A stretch of 64,000 bases of DNA. Source: Gigaspora rosea. Its lineage: Eukaryota > Glomeromycota > Glomeromycetes > Diversisporales > Gigasporaceae. The DNA lies in assembly GCA_003550325.1 (NCBI GenBank), contig QKWP01000512.1, forward strand, positions 117,685 to 181,684, read 5' to 3'. Positions 1-11,759 of this stretch are shown here, one piece after another; position 1 is the first letter of the stretch, and every line of letters begins with the position of its first letter. The notes under the pieces were generated by a model. It ran no database searches. It worked only from the letters and a program-made list of their open reading frames with translations, and was not told the origin of the DNA. Made by a program: the position numbers and the translations under genes.

Positions 1-84
1 TAATGCATATAATGCAATTTCGATTTGGAAGATTGATACTGATACTGACAAAACAATAATGATGCAATAAAACACCAGAATAGT

Positions 85-2190
85 CAACTTTAGAAATTCT
101 TCTCAGTATCACACTCGTGCAATAAAAACAAACTATTTACAAACATGTGAACTAATTTTACCAAAAGTCAATCCTGCAGCACTTCACACAATTTATCATA
201 TATTTACTAATGATTCCTTTGCACCTAACATTTGCCAATAAATCAAAGATAGATGAACGAGTTAGGTTAGCTCAAGAATTAGATAATCCAGAAGTTACTA
301 TTGATTTGTGTAAACACAATTTTGGAAGGCTAAGTAAATTAGAAAAGTTGCAGCTAATTTTTTTTTAAAAAAAGTAGCAGAATTTGTAACTGCAGTTAAT
401 GAGCATTAACATGATATAATTGTTCACCTGGCAACAGCCATTTCAGTTAATAATTTATTGAATCAAATCAAAAATATATGCCTACAAAATACACAAATTC
501 CAAGCACACAATGGTCTTTTTTTAATAATTATTGTTTTTTTTTTACCTTTATATGTCCCTTTTACTATTAGGCTTTGTCTGCAATTTTAGTCTAAAAACC
601 TGATACAACTTAATAGCTTGCAATATATCTTTAAAATTTATGGTACAAGTTCAGCCTATCACTCAAATGCATATTATGCGTTAGCATTGTTTCGATATGA
701 GAAAGAATTTGCTACAAAATTTTGGGAAATTGCAACATTAATTTTTCTAAATGACAAGTATAAATGTAAAGTCGGAGAACCAGATATCCGGTTGCTACTA
801 TAGAAAGAGGTAAGCAAGTTGTTGTTAGTAGAGAATCAACATTTATGGTTGGCAATCATGACTATACAAAGACAGAAATAATACCAAGTGTTATGATGTT
901 ATGTGATATTCTGGAGTCAGTTAATGGAGATTTTTATACAGAAGAAGTTCATATAGGATTAAAAAAATGCTATTTTCAACATTCCTCATCAATGTGTCAT
1001 GCAACTGAATTGTACAATATCCTACTTGACAAAAAAATTACTAAGCCTGTCTTGTGTTTTTATACAGATAGTAGCCCAGACCATTGTTGTATATTTACAC
1101 ATGTGCAATTATCATATATTTGCTTATTCTGGCTTTAGATCTCGATTATTTCATCGCTATAAGAACACTATCTCAACATTCTTGAAAAAATTCTATAGAA
1201 TGCATAATGTCTATTTTAAATCTAGGACTCTAATATGTTGGTTTAATGTGAAGTAAAATGGATGATGAGTTAGAAAAATTAATAAGCAAAGCAAATACAG
1301 TAAATGAAATTAGACGTATTGCTAAAAGTAATCCAATCTTTAACAATGCACTGCACTTATTAAGTGTTCGGAAACTAGTTCATTTTGTTTGTAGCATTTT
1401 TGAATACCAATATATGCCTTTTAAAGCCTTTGACTCAGCAACTAAAAATAAAATTACAAATCTGTAAAAAAAATTCATCTAATTTATGAAAATGTATTGC
1501 GACAGAACCGAACAACAAAAAGTATTATAAAAAGAGTAAGTAAAGAGTTTTCAATATATGAATAAATATGGCCTTTAAAGATCCCAATTTTCAGTATTAA
1601 CTGTCATATAATATACACTGCAATTATTACTAAGAATACTTGTCTTGCCTTTTTACAGCCACGGTTAAATGAATTTATAGAGCACTGTAGCCAAATAAGG
1701 CATTATTTCTTACTATAGAAGTGCGAAAATGAAATATACCAATTTGCCTACTATTTTGACGCTCTTAGGAGGAGTTTGAACAACTTTATTATATTCCTAA
1801 TTTAATCACTAGTGAAGACCTTCATTATAAATCATCGAAAAACTATATGGCACCACAACAACTGAAGAGTACAGGCCCTCACTCAGAGATGCTAAATTAC
1901 AAAATACTAAGTCTGATAAAACAAAAGCTACTATAAAATATACCATGCCATTCAGCTCTTCTTCTATACTTGCAAAAAATGTTAGGGTTACTGTTATTTG
2001 TATTGAAAGTGAGAAACCCTGCCTATTATTTAGTGCAAAGAAATTGCTAATAAAAGAATGCGAAATTTTAGAATCTTTCCTCAATGCTATTTTATACACA
2101 TGCGGCATGTCATTTAATAAGCTAATCACTACTGAAAATAGTGAAGACCAACAAAGTGAAAAATGTCGACCAACAAAATTATGATCAAAC
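85..2190 (+). pseudogene. Broken multi-piece gene, possibly transposase-derived, unrecognised family
   Basis: Coding remnants follow one another on the + strand in different frames. They include a helical segment 'IDERVRLAQELDNPEVTID' near 250-310, 'YHSNAYYALALFRYEKEFATKFWEI' type sequence near 655-750, 'MVGNHDYTKTEIIPSVMMLC' near 845-905, 'KPVLCFYTDSSPDHCC' near 1045-1090, 'MDDELEKLISKANTVNEIRR' from 1258, and a tail with 'FAKNVRVTVICIESEKP'-like sequence near 1965-2030. The 'fyTDssPDH' segment and a later 'N-x-N-R/K' rich helix resemble the catalytic part of a DDE-type transposase, but this is inference. At least five frame changes or stops separate the pieces, so this is a pseudogene. The order of pieces is collinear, which supports one ancestral gene of roughly 650-700 codons. 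I do not recognise a named family. It could instead be a lineage-specific host gene. Confidence 0.6.
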
Positions 2191-2219
2191 AAAGTGTCAA
2201 CCAACAGAGTAACAATCCT

Positions 2220-2930
2220 TAATATAGCTCTTTTTTTAAATTTGTGTAATTATTTTAATAGATTATTGCATGTGTATAAGTTATTTAAATTAATCAATAC
2301 CAGATATTATATGGATTCTAGATTTAAAAAAAATATGCAATTATAAAGCCTGAAAAGTTTAATTTGTATAAGATTTGGTCAAACCTACTTTACAGAGATA
2401 ATTTCTTATTCAATTGTAAGATTTAAGAATAAATTAAAATATTATATACACATAAGGTTGTTTTTCATAAATTATTTGTTTACTAAAAAAACCAGATTTT
2501 TAATCTGTCAAAACTACAAATCTTTTGACTAACTCCTTTATACAGTTCATTTATCATTGAGTTTGTATATTACTTTTATGAAGAAAATATTATACAACAC
2601 TAATGAGTTAAGAAGTTTATTAACTAGTCATTAGTTATGATTGTATTCACCAGCCCAACTATTAAAAATCTTTGTTAATATTAAATAGATTATTCTTTTA
2701 TAAGAAAGTTACCTAATGTCTATAAATCAGAATTATATTTTACTGAAACATAACTGAAAAGTTATCTTATATAAGATTCTGTCCAATATATAAGTCAATT
2801 GACTAACTTCTTATTCAACACTCATAGAAGTGCCAGTTTTACAAAAATTGCTAAAGTTTTTGCTGTACATATATAACTGTTCAAAAAATACTTTTTATTT
2901 CAAGAAATTTCATACTTTTCTAATAGTAAA
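2220..2930. other. AT-rich sequence without a recognisable feature
   Basis: No coding remnant, clear inverted repeat or tandem array is visible. It separates two coding remnants and may be decayed transposon sequence. Confidence 0.4.
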
Positions 2931-3546
2931 AATGCCCAATAACTGAACATATGATCCAACATGCAGTTGCCCAGACTGTTTGAATATTACTAATAGTTTG
3001 GCTCCAGAATTGACCCTAAGATTTTATTATTAATATCAACTTTTCATATCCACACCTCTTTTCAATATCAGCAAATTCAGCCTTGATCAAATTTAATTAG
3101 TTATAATCCTAAAAGTATTCCTATTTTTCAAGTAATTAGTAATTTTCATTAAAAACCCTGTACTACTATCTCAAGCTCTGCTTTTTTGTCAAAATATTTA
3201 TGAAATTATTTCTCAATCTCAAAATAATCTAAATAATCTACTTTTAAGCTATAGAAGCACTCCAATTGATCTGCATAATAGAAATTATCCTATAAACACA
3301 TCTACTTCACATAATAATTTTCAAATTGAGCAAACAGGCCAAATTATTATTAGCTCTATTTTTTTATATTACAAATCAAGTATCTTCAACTAATAAGTAT
3401 CAAATAGTTAATCTTCTCAAGAAATACATGCTAATGCAACTACTATTATTAATCCTTCTTATAAATGTTCAAAACTTTATCTTTTAATTGTTGGTCTAAT
3501 ATGCTTTGTTTTTATGATCTTAGTCACAATTATTTTTTTAAAATGA
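2931..3546 (+). pseudogene. Remnant of a small protein with a C-terminal membrane segment, unrecognised
   Basis: A Cys-paired stretch 'DPTCSCPDCLNITNSLAPEL' is readable near 2950-3010. It is followed, after breaks, by an Asn/Ser-rich stretch near 3190-3400 ('NIYEIISQSQNNLNNLLLS' and 'TSTSHNNFQIEQTGQIII'). The end is an uninterrupted hydrophobic segment 'LLIVGLICFVFMILVTIIFL' near 3481-3540 and a stop at 3544-3546. The hydrophobic run of about 20 residues next to the stop suggests a tail-anchored or single-pass protein. Stops inside the earlier part show it is broken. I cannot name a family. Confidence 0.35.
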
Positions 3547-3608
3547 ATAGTCAGATTAAAATTTTACAATTAATTTTTGACAAACAAGAAAATTTTTTCT
3601 TGCATATA

Positions 3609-4710
3609 CAGTATAATACCATATTATTATAAATACTTTTTTAAAATTTATATTAAGCTAAATAAACAAGATATAAATCTAAACATAGTACAAAGTATTA
3701 TTTAAATCTAAAGCTTTTAAATAAAAAAAAGGTTGCAAAATTCTATGTAGTACTTTTTAAATAATTAAATTTAAAATTTTTTGATTTTTTTATTTATATG
3801 AATTACTAGTAAAAATGTAATTTTAATATAAATATAATTGTTAATTTTTAGTATATATAAAGTTAATTTTTTATTAAGTAAACTAAACTTAATTACTAAG
3901 TGAAATTTGTTCAGCATAACAAATTACACATACTCTAAAAATTTTAATTTTTTAAAAATATTTATAAAATTATTAATTATAGTAATAAATATTAGAATCT
4001 TATAATTTAGTGCACCTTGCACTATGGTGCACCCTATAGAATCACAAGAGGAGCATTTTTTTGTTAAAAATGCAACAGGTGTTATCCTAGTAAAATTTTG
4101 AGAAACATAAAGGTGCACCACAGTGCAGGTGCACTGAATTTTAAACCCCTAAATATTATATTTAAAAATTTTTTAATTTTAAATTAATATTTAACTTTTA
4201 TATTTAATAATAACAGTAATTATAAATCAAACCAGTAGTGTTAAATGCTAGTATGCAGTATAACATGAAGAACAATATCAAAAAAATAAACAAAAAAATA
4301 AACAAAAGTTAAAGTTGATAAATATTAAGTTAGAGTTAATAGTTAGGGTTAGAGTGAGGTATAGTATATAATAAAATTTCACAAGGAGGTATTTTTTTTA
4401 AAAAAAATAGTTCATAGATAAAATTCTGAGTTAGAAGATATTTTTTAAAAAAAATAGCAAAACAACAAAAATTTTGAATTACACCTAATCTTTATATTAC
4501 ACTGCATTTAAAAAATTTGATTGGTGAAAATCATTGTAGTATTGAGTACCAGTAGTATGATATAGTAAAATAGTAATAATAATATCTAGCTCAAAATTTT
4601 AAAAGTCTTTGAAAATTTAGAATTATGTATAATTTATTATACTGTACAAATTTAAATAATAATCATAGTTAGTTTACTTAATAAAAAAATTTTTATATAT
4701 AGCAACTATA
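3609..4710. mobile_element. Degenerate non-autonomous Tc1-like element, nested by a small MITE
   Basis: The left end 'CAGTATAATACCATATTATT' at 3609 follows TA. It aligns by eye with the end of the element at 29245 (CAGTGGCCTACCATATTATT) and with the end of the Tc1-like remnant at 10751. Sequence similarity to the 29245 element continues for several hundred bases (poly-A/T blocks, the 'aaaggt(t)..ttttaaataa' stretch, and 'cagcataacaaattacacata'). The inverted counterpart is visible near 4620-4710. The right terminal repeat is not recognisable. The copy is old and diverged. Confidence 0.5.
4009..4135. mobile_element. 127-bp MITE with 24-25-bp terminal inverted repeats
   Basis: The left end AGTGCACCTTGCACTATGGT(GCACC) at 4009 is matched in inverted orientation by GGTGCACCACAGTGC(AGGTGCACT) ending at 4135, with one length difference and one substitution. 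The repeats themselves contain the palindrome GTGCAC. Only about 75 bp lie between them. It sits inside the degenerate Tc1-like element. The target duplication is unclear (aattt-like on both sides). Confidence 0.7.
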
Positions 4711-5250
4711 AGGCAATACAAATTAAATAAGTTGGTTTTCATATCCCAGGTGGCTTGAAAAATAGCAAAATACAAAATTTTTTTATAGCGCAGTAGGTAG
4801 GTAGCCAATCAGATTGCACAATTATAAAATGTACAATTAGATAAACTAATTTTAACGAATATAATTTATTTTATTACAGTATTTAGAAAACAATAATTAA
4901 TAAATACAATTTATCTTATTACATAATATTAGTATAGTATATGCCAATTAGTTTGAAGTTGTTTTTCTTTTTTATTAACACCTGGGAGCTACTTATAACA
5001 TTTTTTTGATAAAGCCTTTTCACTATATTAGCACATACCATATTTGTGCATAATAGTGGGCTGGGGTGTTGATTCAGATTTTGACTTTTTAAAAAATTTA
5101 GCTATTCTGTTCAAAATAGCACCCATTTGCATTCTGAAATAACACGCATTTTTTTATTTAAGGGGAGCAACAGAAATCATCTAATTAGTGTTTCACTAGT
5201 AGCTGATCCCTTACCCCCTACCTGATAATTTTTCTAAGCATTTGATTGGT
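4711..5250. other. AT-rich interval, no gene
   Basis: This holds a weak inverted pair, 'atcccaggtggct' near 4744 and 'cacctgggagct' near 4979, which may mark an old small element. Nothing coding is seen. Confidence 0.3.
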
Positions 5251-5254
5251 TAAA

Positions 5255-6705
5255 ATTTAATAAGATATATATATATTAAAAATTGGATAACTTTTGATCT
5301 AGTCTGTTTTGGATGATTTAACTACCAAAATGTTCATCTTAGTGAGACAATTCTAACAAGCCCAAAATTACCAAAATCCAATTACAGAATCCCAAGATCA
5401 TTCAACTTTTGTGTAATTTTAATAGTAATTTTTAAAATTACTAAGTAAATTTTTTTAATATTGAATAACTTTTGATCCACTAGTCCATTTTGGATGATTT
5501 AACTACCAAAATGTTCATCATTTCAATGAGACAATTCTAATGAGCCCAAAATCATTAAGTTCTAATGAAAGGATCCCAAGATCGACAAAGGTTTGTATCA
5601 TAATGTAGATATGCCTAATTTGGTGCAGTACCTAATTTGGCACATTAACGATATCTTATGAACTGTTGATCAGAATCATGTGATTTAGTACTATTCGATC
5701 ATCTTATCAAGATAAATTGAATGGTACCAAAATCATATAATCCTGACTGATAGTTTACAAGATATTATTATTTAACCAAAATAATCTATATATATAATCT
5801 TTATAAAATCATAGATATATTTTGATAGACTGGTCCATTTTTGACGATTTTATCAACAAAATGATTGCCTTGAAGAGATGATTCCAATGAGCTCAAAATC
5901 GTTAAAATCCGATCACAGAATTGCAAGATCATTAAGATTTTTATATTACTTTAAATAAAATTAATTAGTTTAATCTAATTTTATCAAAATAATAAAAAAA
6001 TCTTTAATGATTTTGTGATCCTGTAATTAGAGTTTAATGATTTTGGGCTTGTTGGAATTGTCTCTTCAAGGTGGTCATTTAGTAGTAAAATTATCAAAAA
6101 CAGACCAGTCTATCAAAGCTAATCAACGATTTTATGTTAATTTCAAATTTTGCTTTACACAGGTTATTTTGATTAACTTGTGAACTATCTATCATAATTG
6201 CATAATTTTAGTACCATCTAACTCGTCTTATCATGACGAATTGAATAGTACCAAAATTATATAATTTGGATTAAAAGTTCACAAGATATCATTAGAGATC
6301 TTTAGTGCACCAAATTAGGTACTGTGCCAAAATTGGACTATGTTTTAAAATAATCATTAAAATGTGATATCACATGATTGAGTAATCAGATTTGGGTGAT
6401 TTTGGAGTTATTCAACTCACAATGAGACTAATTGAATAGTACCAAAATCATCTGATTCTGATCGATATGGCATATAGTATTCATCTAGAACTTAGGTGCA
6501 CCAAATAGGACATATCTAATTATTAATTGTCTATAGAATACTGTACAAATCTTTGCTGATCTTAGGATTTCGTGATTAGAATTTAATGATTTTGGGCTTT
6601 TTAAAATCGTCTTACTAAGGCAAACATTTTGGTAGATAAATCATCAAAAATGGACTAGTAGATCAAAAGTTATTCAATATTAAAAATTATATATATATAA
6701 TAAGG
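5255..6705. mobile_element. ~1.45-kb foldback element built of palindromic modules
   Basis: The ends are inverted copies: 'aagatatatatatattaaaaattg(g)ataac' at the left and 'gttattcaatattaaaaattatatatatata' at the right. Inside, a ~120-bp module (call it A: 'ACTTTTGATC..CTAGTCCATTTTGGATGATTT..ACCAAAATG..TGAGACAATTCTAA..GAGCCCAAAATCATT..CAAGATC') occurs in + orientation near 5281, 5461 and 5808, and inverted near 6000-6120 and 6545-6690. A second, self-palindromic module (B: 'GATCAGAATCATGTGATTT..GTACCATTCG..CGAATGGTACCAAAATCAT') occurs near 5650, 6180 and 6370. There is no coding capacity. The same modules recur near 7425 and 37090-37537. Confidence 0.65.
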
Positions 6706-6822
6706 ATAATCCTATACAACGCACTCTGCGATGTACGTAGATCTGCAATAAATAATTTTATATAAATTAATATAAGGTTAGGGTTGGGTTAGAATTAAAG
6801 ATAGAGAAAGCAATAACTTATA

Positions 6823-7161
6823 TAGTCAACTTTCCATAAATGCAACTTGTAGGGGCAAGCCTACAACGTGCATTTAGGGAGGTTTGCATTTAAAGAGAGC
6901 CAATTAAATTGCAGCTTTAATAATTAGACTATTAAGTTTGTGTAACTTTTACCAAATCTGTATAATTTATCTTAAATACTAAAATTTGATTGGCTACGTG
7001 CATTTAGGGAGATTAGTATAATATAAAAAATTGATTAAGAGAACATGCGTTTACAGAATATAGAACATGCATTTGGTACTAATAACATTTTACAGAATAG
7101 AAAAAATGTGCATTTAGGGAGGTATTGCATTTATGGAGGTTGCATTTATGAGGTTCGACTG
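6823..7161. mobile_element. 339-bp TA-flanked MITE (pogo/Tigger or mariner-like), copy 1
   Basis: The ends are TAGTCAACTTTCCATAAATG and, inverted, CAGTCGAACCTCATAAATGC, flanked by TA at 6821-6822 and 7162-7163. Subterminal repeats 'TGCATTTAGGGAGG' recur several times. A second element of exactly the same length lies at 61821-62159. Telomere-like 'GGTTAGGGTTGGGTTAG' lies just outside the left end. Confidence 0.75.
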
Positions 7162-7424
7162 TAACATAATTTTGCAAGAAATTTTTTTTGTTAGAGATTA
7201 AAAAGTGATTATGTAGACAAAATTTTTTGATATTATGAATGTTAAAAATATTATTACACAAAGAAATTTGCATATTATACATAATCTTCAAATTTAGGGG
7301 ACATCTATAAATAATGTTATGTACACCTCATAGTAGCACTAGACCCCCTCTACTATATAAAAAAATTTTTTAAATTCCGTATATTTATAAATAAATTTTA
7401 CAAAAACTTGAATATATTGTGACA

Positions 7425-7680
7425 CAGTGATGATTTAGGTACCATTTGATTCGTCACAGTGAGATGAATCCAATAATAACAAAATCGGTTCATTTGGATC
7501 ACTGGATCAATAGTTATTCACAAAAAACTATTGATTTTATAGTAATTTTATAAGAAAACATAATAACTAATAGTATTTGGCCAATAACTTATGATCCAGT
7601 GATCCAAATGAAATGAAATTGGTACCATTCGACTCCTCTCACCGAGACGAATCGAATGGTACCAAATTTATTAAAATACT
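7425..7680. repeat. Palindromic module B cluster
   Basis: A near-palindrome runs from 'ggtaccatttgattcgtcacagtgagatgaatcc' to 'aatgaaattggtaccattcgactcctctcaccgagacgaatcgaatggtaccaaa'. It matches the self-palindromic module of the 5.3-6.7 kb foldback element. No ends with a target duplication were identified. Confidence 0.55.
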
Positions 7681-8640
7681 ATACACTATCTTTAATTATA
7701 ACACTATAATCCATTATATACTCTAACATAATAATACTACCCTAACCCTAGCCTAACAAATCACCCTAACTCTATTGTAATATAATCACCCAAACTTTAA
7801 CCAAAACCCAGTATTAAAATTTGATCTGGTACGATTTTTAAATACTCTTCAAGTAATTTTGTTTGATTATCTTTTGTGGATCTAAAAAATTTAATTTGTG
7901 GAATTGAAAACAAGCTCACAAACCTAGAAAAATTCAGTAAACAAACTTACAAACCCAGAACATAAATACTTACCTATCAACATATAATACTCTTCAAGTT
8001 TTTCATTCGTGTTATTCAACTTGTGAACATAAAGATTAATTAAATCAACGAATAAACTCAAAATATAAATACTTATTTATCATTCATAATACCTTTCAAG
8101 CTATTTATTCGCATTATTCGTTTCATTTAGTTTGTGGTTAAGGGTTTTCAATAGTGAAATTGAATCAGCAAAACAAGCTCATAAACCTAGAACATAAATG
8201 CTTAAACATTATATAATATATTTCAAGTTATTTCATTCGTGTCCAAATAGTACAATGTTTCAAAAGTCAGTTGAAAAAATTAGTATGTATGTGTGTATAA
8301 ACCAATCTATAATATCTACAGATCTAGATAAAGTAGTACTGATTGTTACATGGGGTACAAAAAACATTTATATTAATTCATTTTATTTAATCTTTTTTTA
8401 TTATTAAATTATAAATTTATTTTTATTTAAATTTTTTTTATTATTTTTTAAATAATTTTTATAACTTTTTTTTTAGTTTATTTATTTATTTATTTGTTTT
8501 TTTTTTTGTAAATTTTTCTCTGGGTGAACAGCGGGTAGATTATGGGTGTATAGGTGGGAAATGGATCTTTTACAGGTGAAAGAGTGGGCAGATTGATCTT
8601 TTATAGGAGAAAGGGCATGGCGATTTTCAGGAGGTAGTTT
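7681..8640. other. AT-rich interval with diverged short repeats, no gene
   Basis: Telomere-like 'AACCCTAGCCTAAC' lies near 7741. Diverged repeats of 'tattcgttca..ttgtgaacataaa' and 'aacctagaacataaatactta' recur near 7930, 8050 and 8180. The stretch from 8380 to 8520 is T-rich low-complexity sequence. Confidence 0.4.
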
Positions 8641-8651
8641 TGTGAGTATGT

Positions 8652-8753
8652 GCATATATGCAATGGTAGTGGGAATAAAAAGTAAATTTCTGGTTATTCC
8701 TTATTATGGAAATAACCAGAAATTTACTTTTATTTCCACTATTGCATATATGC
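8652..8753. repeat. 102-bp near-perfect palindrome (hairpin)
   Basis: The arms begin with GCATATATGCAATGGTAGTG and, inverted, GCATATATGCAATAGTGGAA. They stay paired through 'TAAATTTCTGGTTATT' to a 7-base loop (TTATTAT). The arms are about 47 bp each with few mismatches. It could be a tiny foldback MITE or a replication-derived inverted duplication. Confidence 0.8.
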
Positions 8754-8759
8754 GCTAGA

Positions 8760-10090
8760 GATGCATTAGATCGCATCTCTACTTATTTGTACAAGTAATA
8801 CAAACCAAAAAGGAAAATTTATTAGCAGGCCAGTTTCAGAGTTTCGGTATAGTTTTAGAGCATTAGTATAGTTTTGGGTCTTTAGGCAAGTTTCGGTCAA
8901 GAAGATCATGTCCGAAACTAGTATACTAGTTTCGTTTTCGGTCAATCCAAAACTATAGTTTTGGGCAGCATCATTAGACCTGTAAAGAAGAACAATATTA
9001 CAAAACTTATTTATATAGTAATTTCAGGTGTTGGAGTAATTACTGGTTAAATAAATTGTTAGAAATTAATTTTTAATAAACTATATTTTATTAACCATTC
9101 TGCAATTTAATTTTGTAGTTTATTTTATAATAATAATTGAAAAATTGTTTATTTTTTAATTCTGCAAAAATTTTAATTTGAGTTTTGCATCAAAATAATT
9201 TAATTCACTTTTAGTTCATATGTAAATTATATTATTTTAAGAATATTTGAAACATTACTTTCTTTATTTTAAAGTGTGTGTTGTGGTCTCTAAATATTGA
9301 GATCCACATTATATATAATGTGTTTTAAGCAATATGTTACATAATAAAAGTGATTTTATAATTTTAAATCATATTGAATAGTATCAATATCTGATATAAT
9401 AATAAATTAAAATAGATTTTGCATTTTAATCTTGGTATATATATCTTAATATAAAGTAATATGTAATAATAATAAGAGTTAGCATATATTATATAATATA
9501 TTTTACTATATCTCCTACCCCTCCCCTACATAAGAGCAATTTGATTGGTTATTATGAACTTCTATATTTAACATAAGATATCAAAGACCCTCCTCCTCCC
9601 AAAATATTACATAATATTTGTCACTATCCTAATAGAGAATCTTTGTAACAAAATGCAATAGAGTTGATTTCTTTTTAGAATATATATATAATTATCAATT
9701 GTATATATTTGTTGTTCAAGAAGATGAATTTTTCTAGAATTTATGTCAAAAAATAAATGTATGTGCTATACTTATTGTTTAACACTAGGAACTAAATTTA
9801 TCTTAATTGCGATCTGAAATTCTAATAATAAGGCATTATATTGATAAAATTTTAATTAAAAAGTAGTTTTTGGTGCTTTTTACTGAACTGAAATTTGAAG
9901 CTAAATTATTAATTTTTATAATTCCAAAAATTTTTGTTTAGGAGCAAACGTCCTCTTATTATAATAAATTTATTCTATTTTAAGAATTCAAATTTTATAA
10001 AGTGGATAGGTTTTAACAAGTATTATAAGTTTTTTTGTATTTATTAAATCCTAATTTCTTTTATTAAACCTTAAGAATATATATAGTCAT
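8760..10090. other. AT-rich interval, no gene recognised
   Basis: At 8825-8975 several inverted 'GTTTCGGT/ACCGAAAC'-like words surround 'CCGAAACTAGTATACTAGTTTCG', which suggests another small foldback element. The rest is AT-rich with no coding signal. Confidence 0.35.
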
Positions 10091-10094
10091 ACAA

Positions 10095-10751
10095 CTAGTC
10101 CCTTTTTGCTTTAATACAAGCAGCAATCCTATTAGGCATACTTGCAATTAGCTTATGATAATACTTAGGTGGTATATTAATCTATATCTGTTTAGAACAT
10201 CCGGGCCTTTTTTTTACCTTTGCCCCACCTAACAAAGTTCTTGAATAATATTTTACTCTATGATTTGCTACATCCAATAGCTGCTGCAATGTTATGAACT
10301 GAACCACCTCACTAGTGAATATAATTTAGTGCACCTCTTTGGTCTTCTGTTAAAAATTTATGGTTATCTATTGTTTTGTAAGAAAAAAAAAAGATAATAT
10401 TATTATACCAATCTGTCATACAAATCTAGCTTTTTTTATATTGCACAACATTGGTACAATATTATACTATATATAGGCAAAACTTTAGGCTAACCTAAAC
10501 CAAGCATGATCTTTAGTAAATTTTTTAGTAAATCCAAAAAAATCCAAAAATTGATTTTTAATAAATCCAAAAATAGAAGTTCATAAATTTCCTGCATGTC
10601 TTCCACATAACCTAATGAAATCGTGTAAAATTTTAGTATGTTGTACCTTGAGAACTGCTTAAAATAGCATATAAATTTGCACTATATTTACTTACCTAAA
10701 CCTGACTTATAAATTTTTAAAAAGTGTCCACAATAATATAGTAGGCCACTG
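10095..10751 (-). pseudogene. Internally deleted Tc1/mariner-like transposase with one terminal repeat
   Basis: On the minus strand, 10385-10215 reads 'NHKFLTEDQRGALNYIH', a break, then 'GGSVHNIAAAIGCSKS', which is the first helix-turn-helix of Tc1-type transposases. Only about 25 bases later (10190-10095) comes 'LIASMPNRIAAVLKQKGTS', the typical C-terminus of these enzymes. The whole catalytic DDE core between them is missing, so this is an internal deletion derivative, and stops also interrupt the remaining parts. On the transposase's upstream side, CAGTGGCCTAC (inverted) ends at 10751 next to TA. That is the same terminal sequence as the elements at 29245 and 3609. The other terminal repeat is not found. 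Confidence 0.75.
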
Positions 10752-10759
10752 TAATCTAA

Positions 10760-11190
10760 TTTATTAGTATGTATTTTACAATCACATGTGATTTTCATCT
10801 AGAATTTAAAAGTATTCCAATTTAAGACCAGGTAATTATTACATATATATTAAAAGTAGAATAGAATTTAAGTAGATTTTGAAATATATAATGTAAAAAA
10901 TATTAATTATACCAATACAAAATCAAATGATATTTTATTATTAATATAAACTATACAGTCACCTCTCTTTAATCTGCTCTTTATATGCCAGGCTTTTGAT
11001 AATCTAAACTAAACCTTTCAGAACAAATATTTTTATATATATTTCTTTTGGATAGATTGAATTAACATAATAATTTTCTATTTCAGATCTGAACTCAAGT
11101 TTATTAGTATATATAATCTTTTATTAAATAAATTTATTTTGTATTATAAATAAAATTTATTCTATATAATTAATTAAACTGTGTTTTGAC
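10760..11190. other. AT-rich interval, no gene
   Basis: No coding remnant or clear repeat is visible between the Tc1-like relic and the 53-bp tandem array. Confidence 0.35.
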
Positions 11191-11193
11191 CTA

Positions 11194-11375
11194 GATCAGA
11201 TAATAGTAACCTGATGGGTCAGATATTTAGCCCTTGTCATAATCTGGATCAGATAATAGTGACCTGATGGATCAGATATTCAATCCAGGTTATAACCTGG
11301 ATCAGATAATAGTAACCTGATGGGTTAAATATTCAATCTGAGCTATGATCTAGGTTAGATATTTAAAGTGACCTA
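11194..11375. repeat. 53-bp tandem repeat, about 3.4 units
   Basis: Units start at 11194, 11247 and 11300, exactly 53 bp apart, with 'GATCAGATAATAGTRACCTG' at the head of each. A fourth, diverged partial unit follows ('ggttagatatttaaagtgacctagtgg'). Unit identity is high by eye. Each unit holds the words CCTGATGG and ATCAG in inverted relation. Confidence 0.85.
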
Positions 11376-11759
11376 GTGGATAATAAATGCAAAAATTAGA
11401 AAAATGTAAAAATTAGAAAAAATAGTTCAAGCCAGTTTTTTTAAGCTTTTTTACATTTTATACTATATATATTTATAATATAAAGCAAATTATATATCAA
11501 ATGGGCTTAATAAATTTTTATCTTTTTTTTTTATTAGTAACTCTTTTATACCAAATTTTTATTAAAGTTTAGTTTAGTAAGAGAAATTTTATATTTCTGA
11601 CTTACTCTATCCTAAACAAATCTCTTGGGATGGCCTATTTGGATAAGAGAAAGGCAAGTGTATATGTATATACTTTATTTATATAATATAAAATATATAA
11701 CTAATCATTTCATATAATCTTTATTAATGTATAAAAAATAACCCAAAAAATTTTTACAC

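Noticed and set aside
1809-2204. A 131-codon minus-strand open frame
   Set aside because: The + strand reads 'NVRVTVICIESEKP' and neighbouring pieces that continue the upstream broken gene, so the minus frame is a shadow.
7079-7291. A Cys/His-containing 70-codon minus-strand frame resembling a zinc finger
   Set aside because: The residues come from 'TGCATTT' repeats at the end of the 339-bp MITE and do not keep finger spacing.
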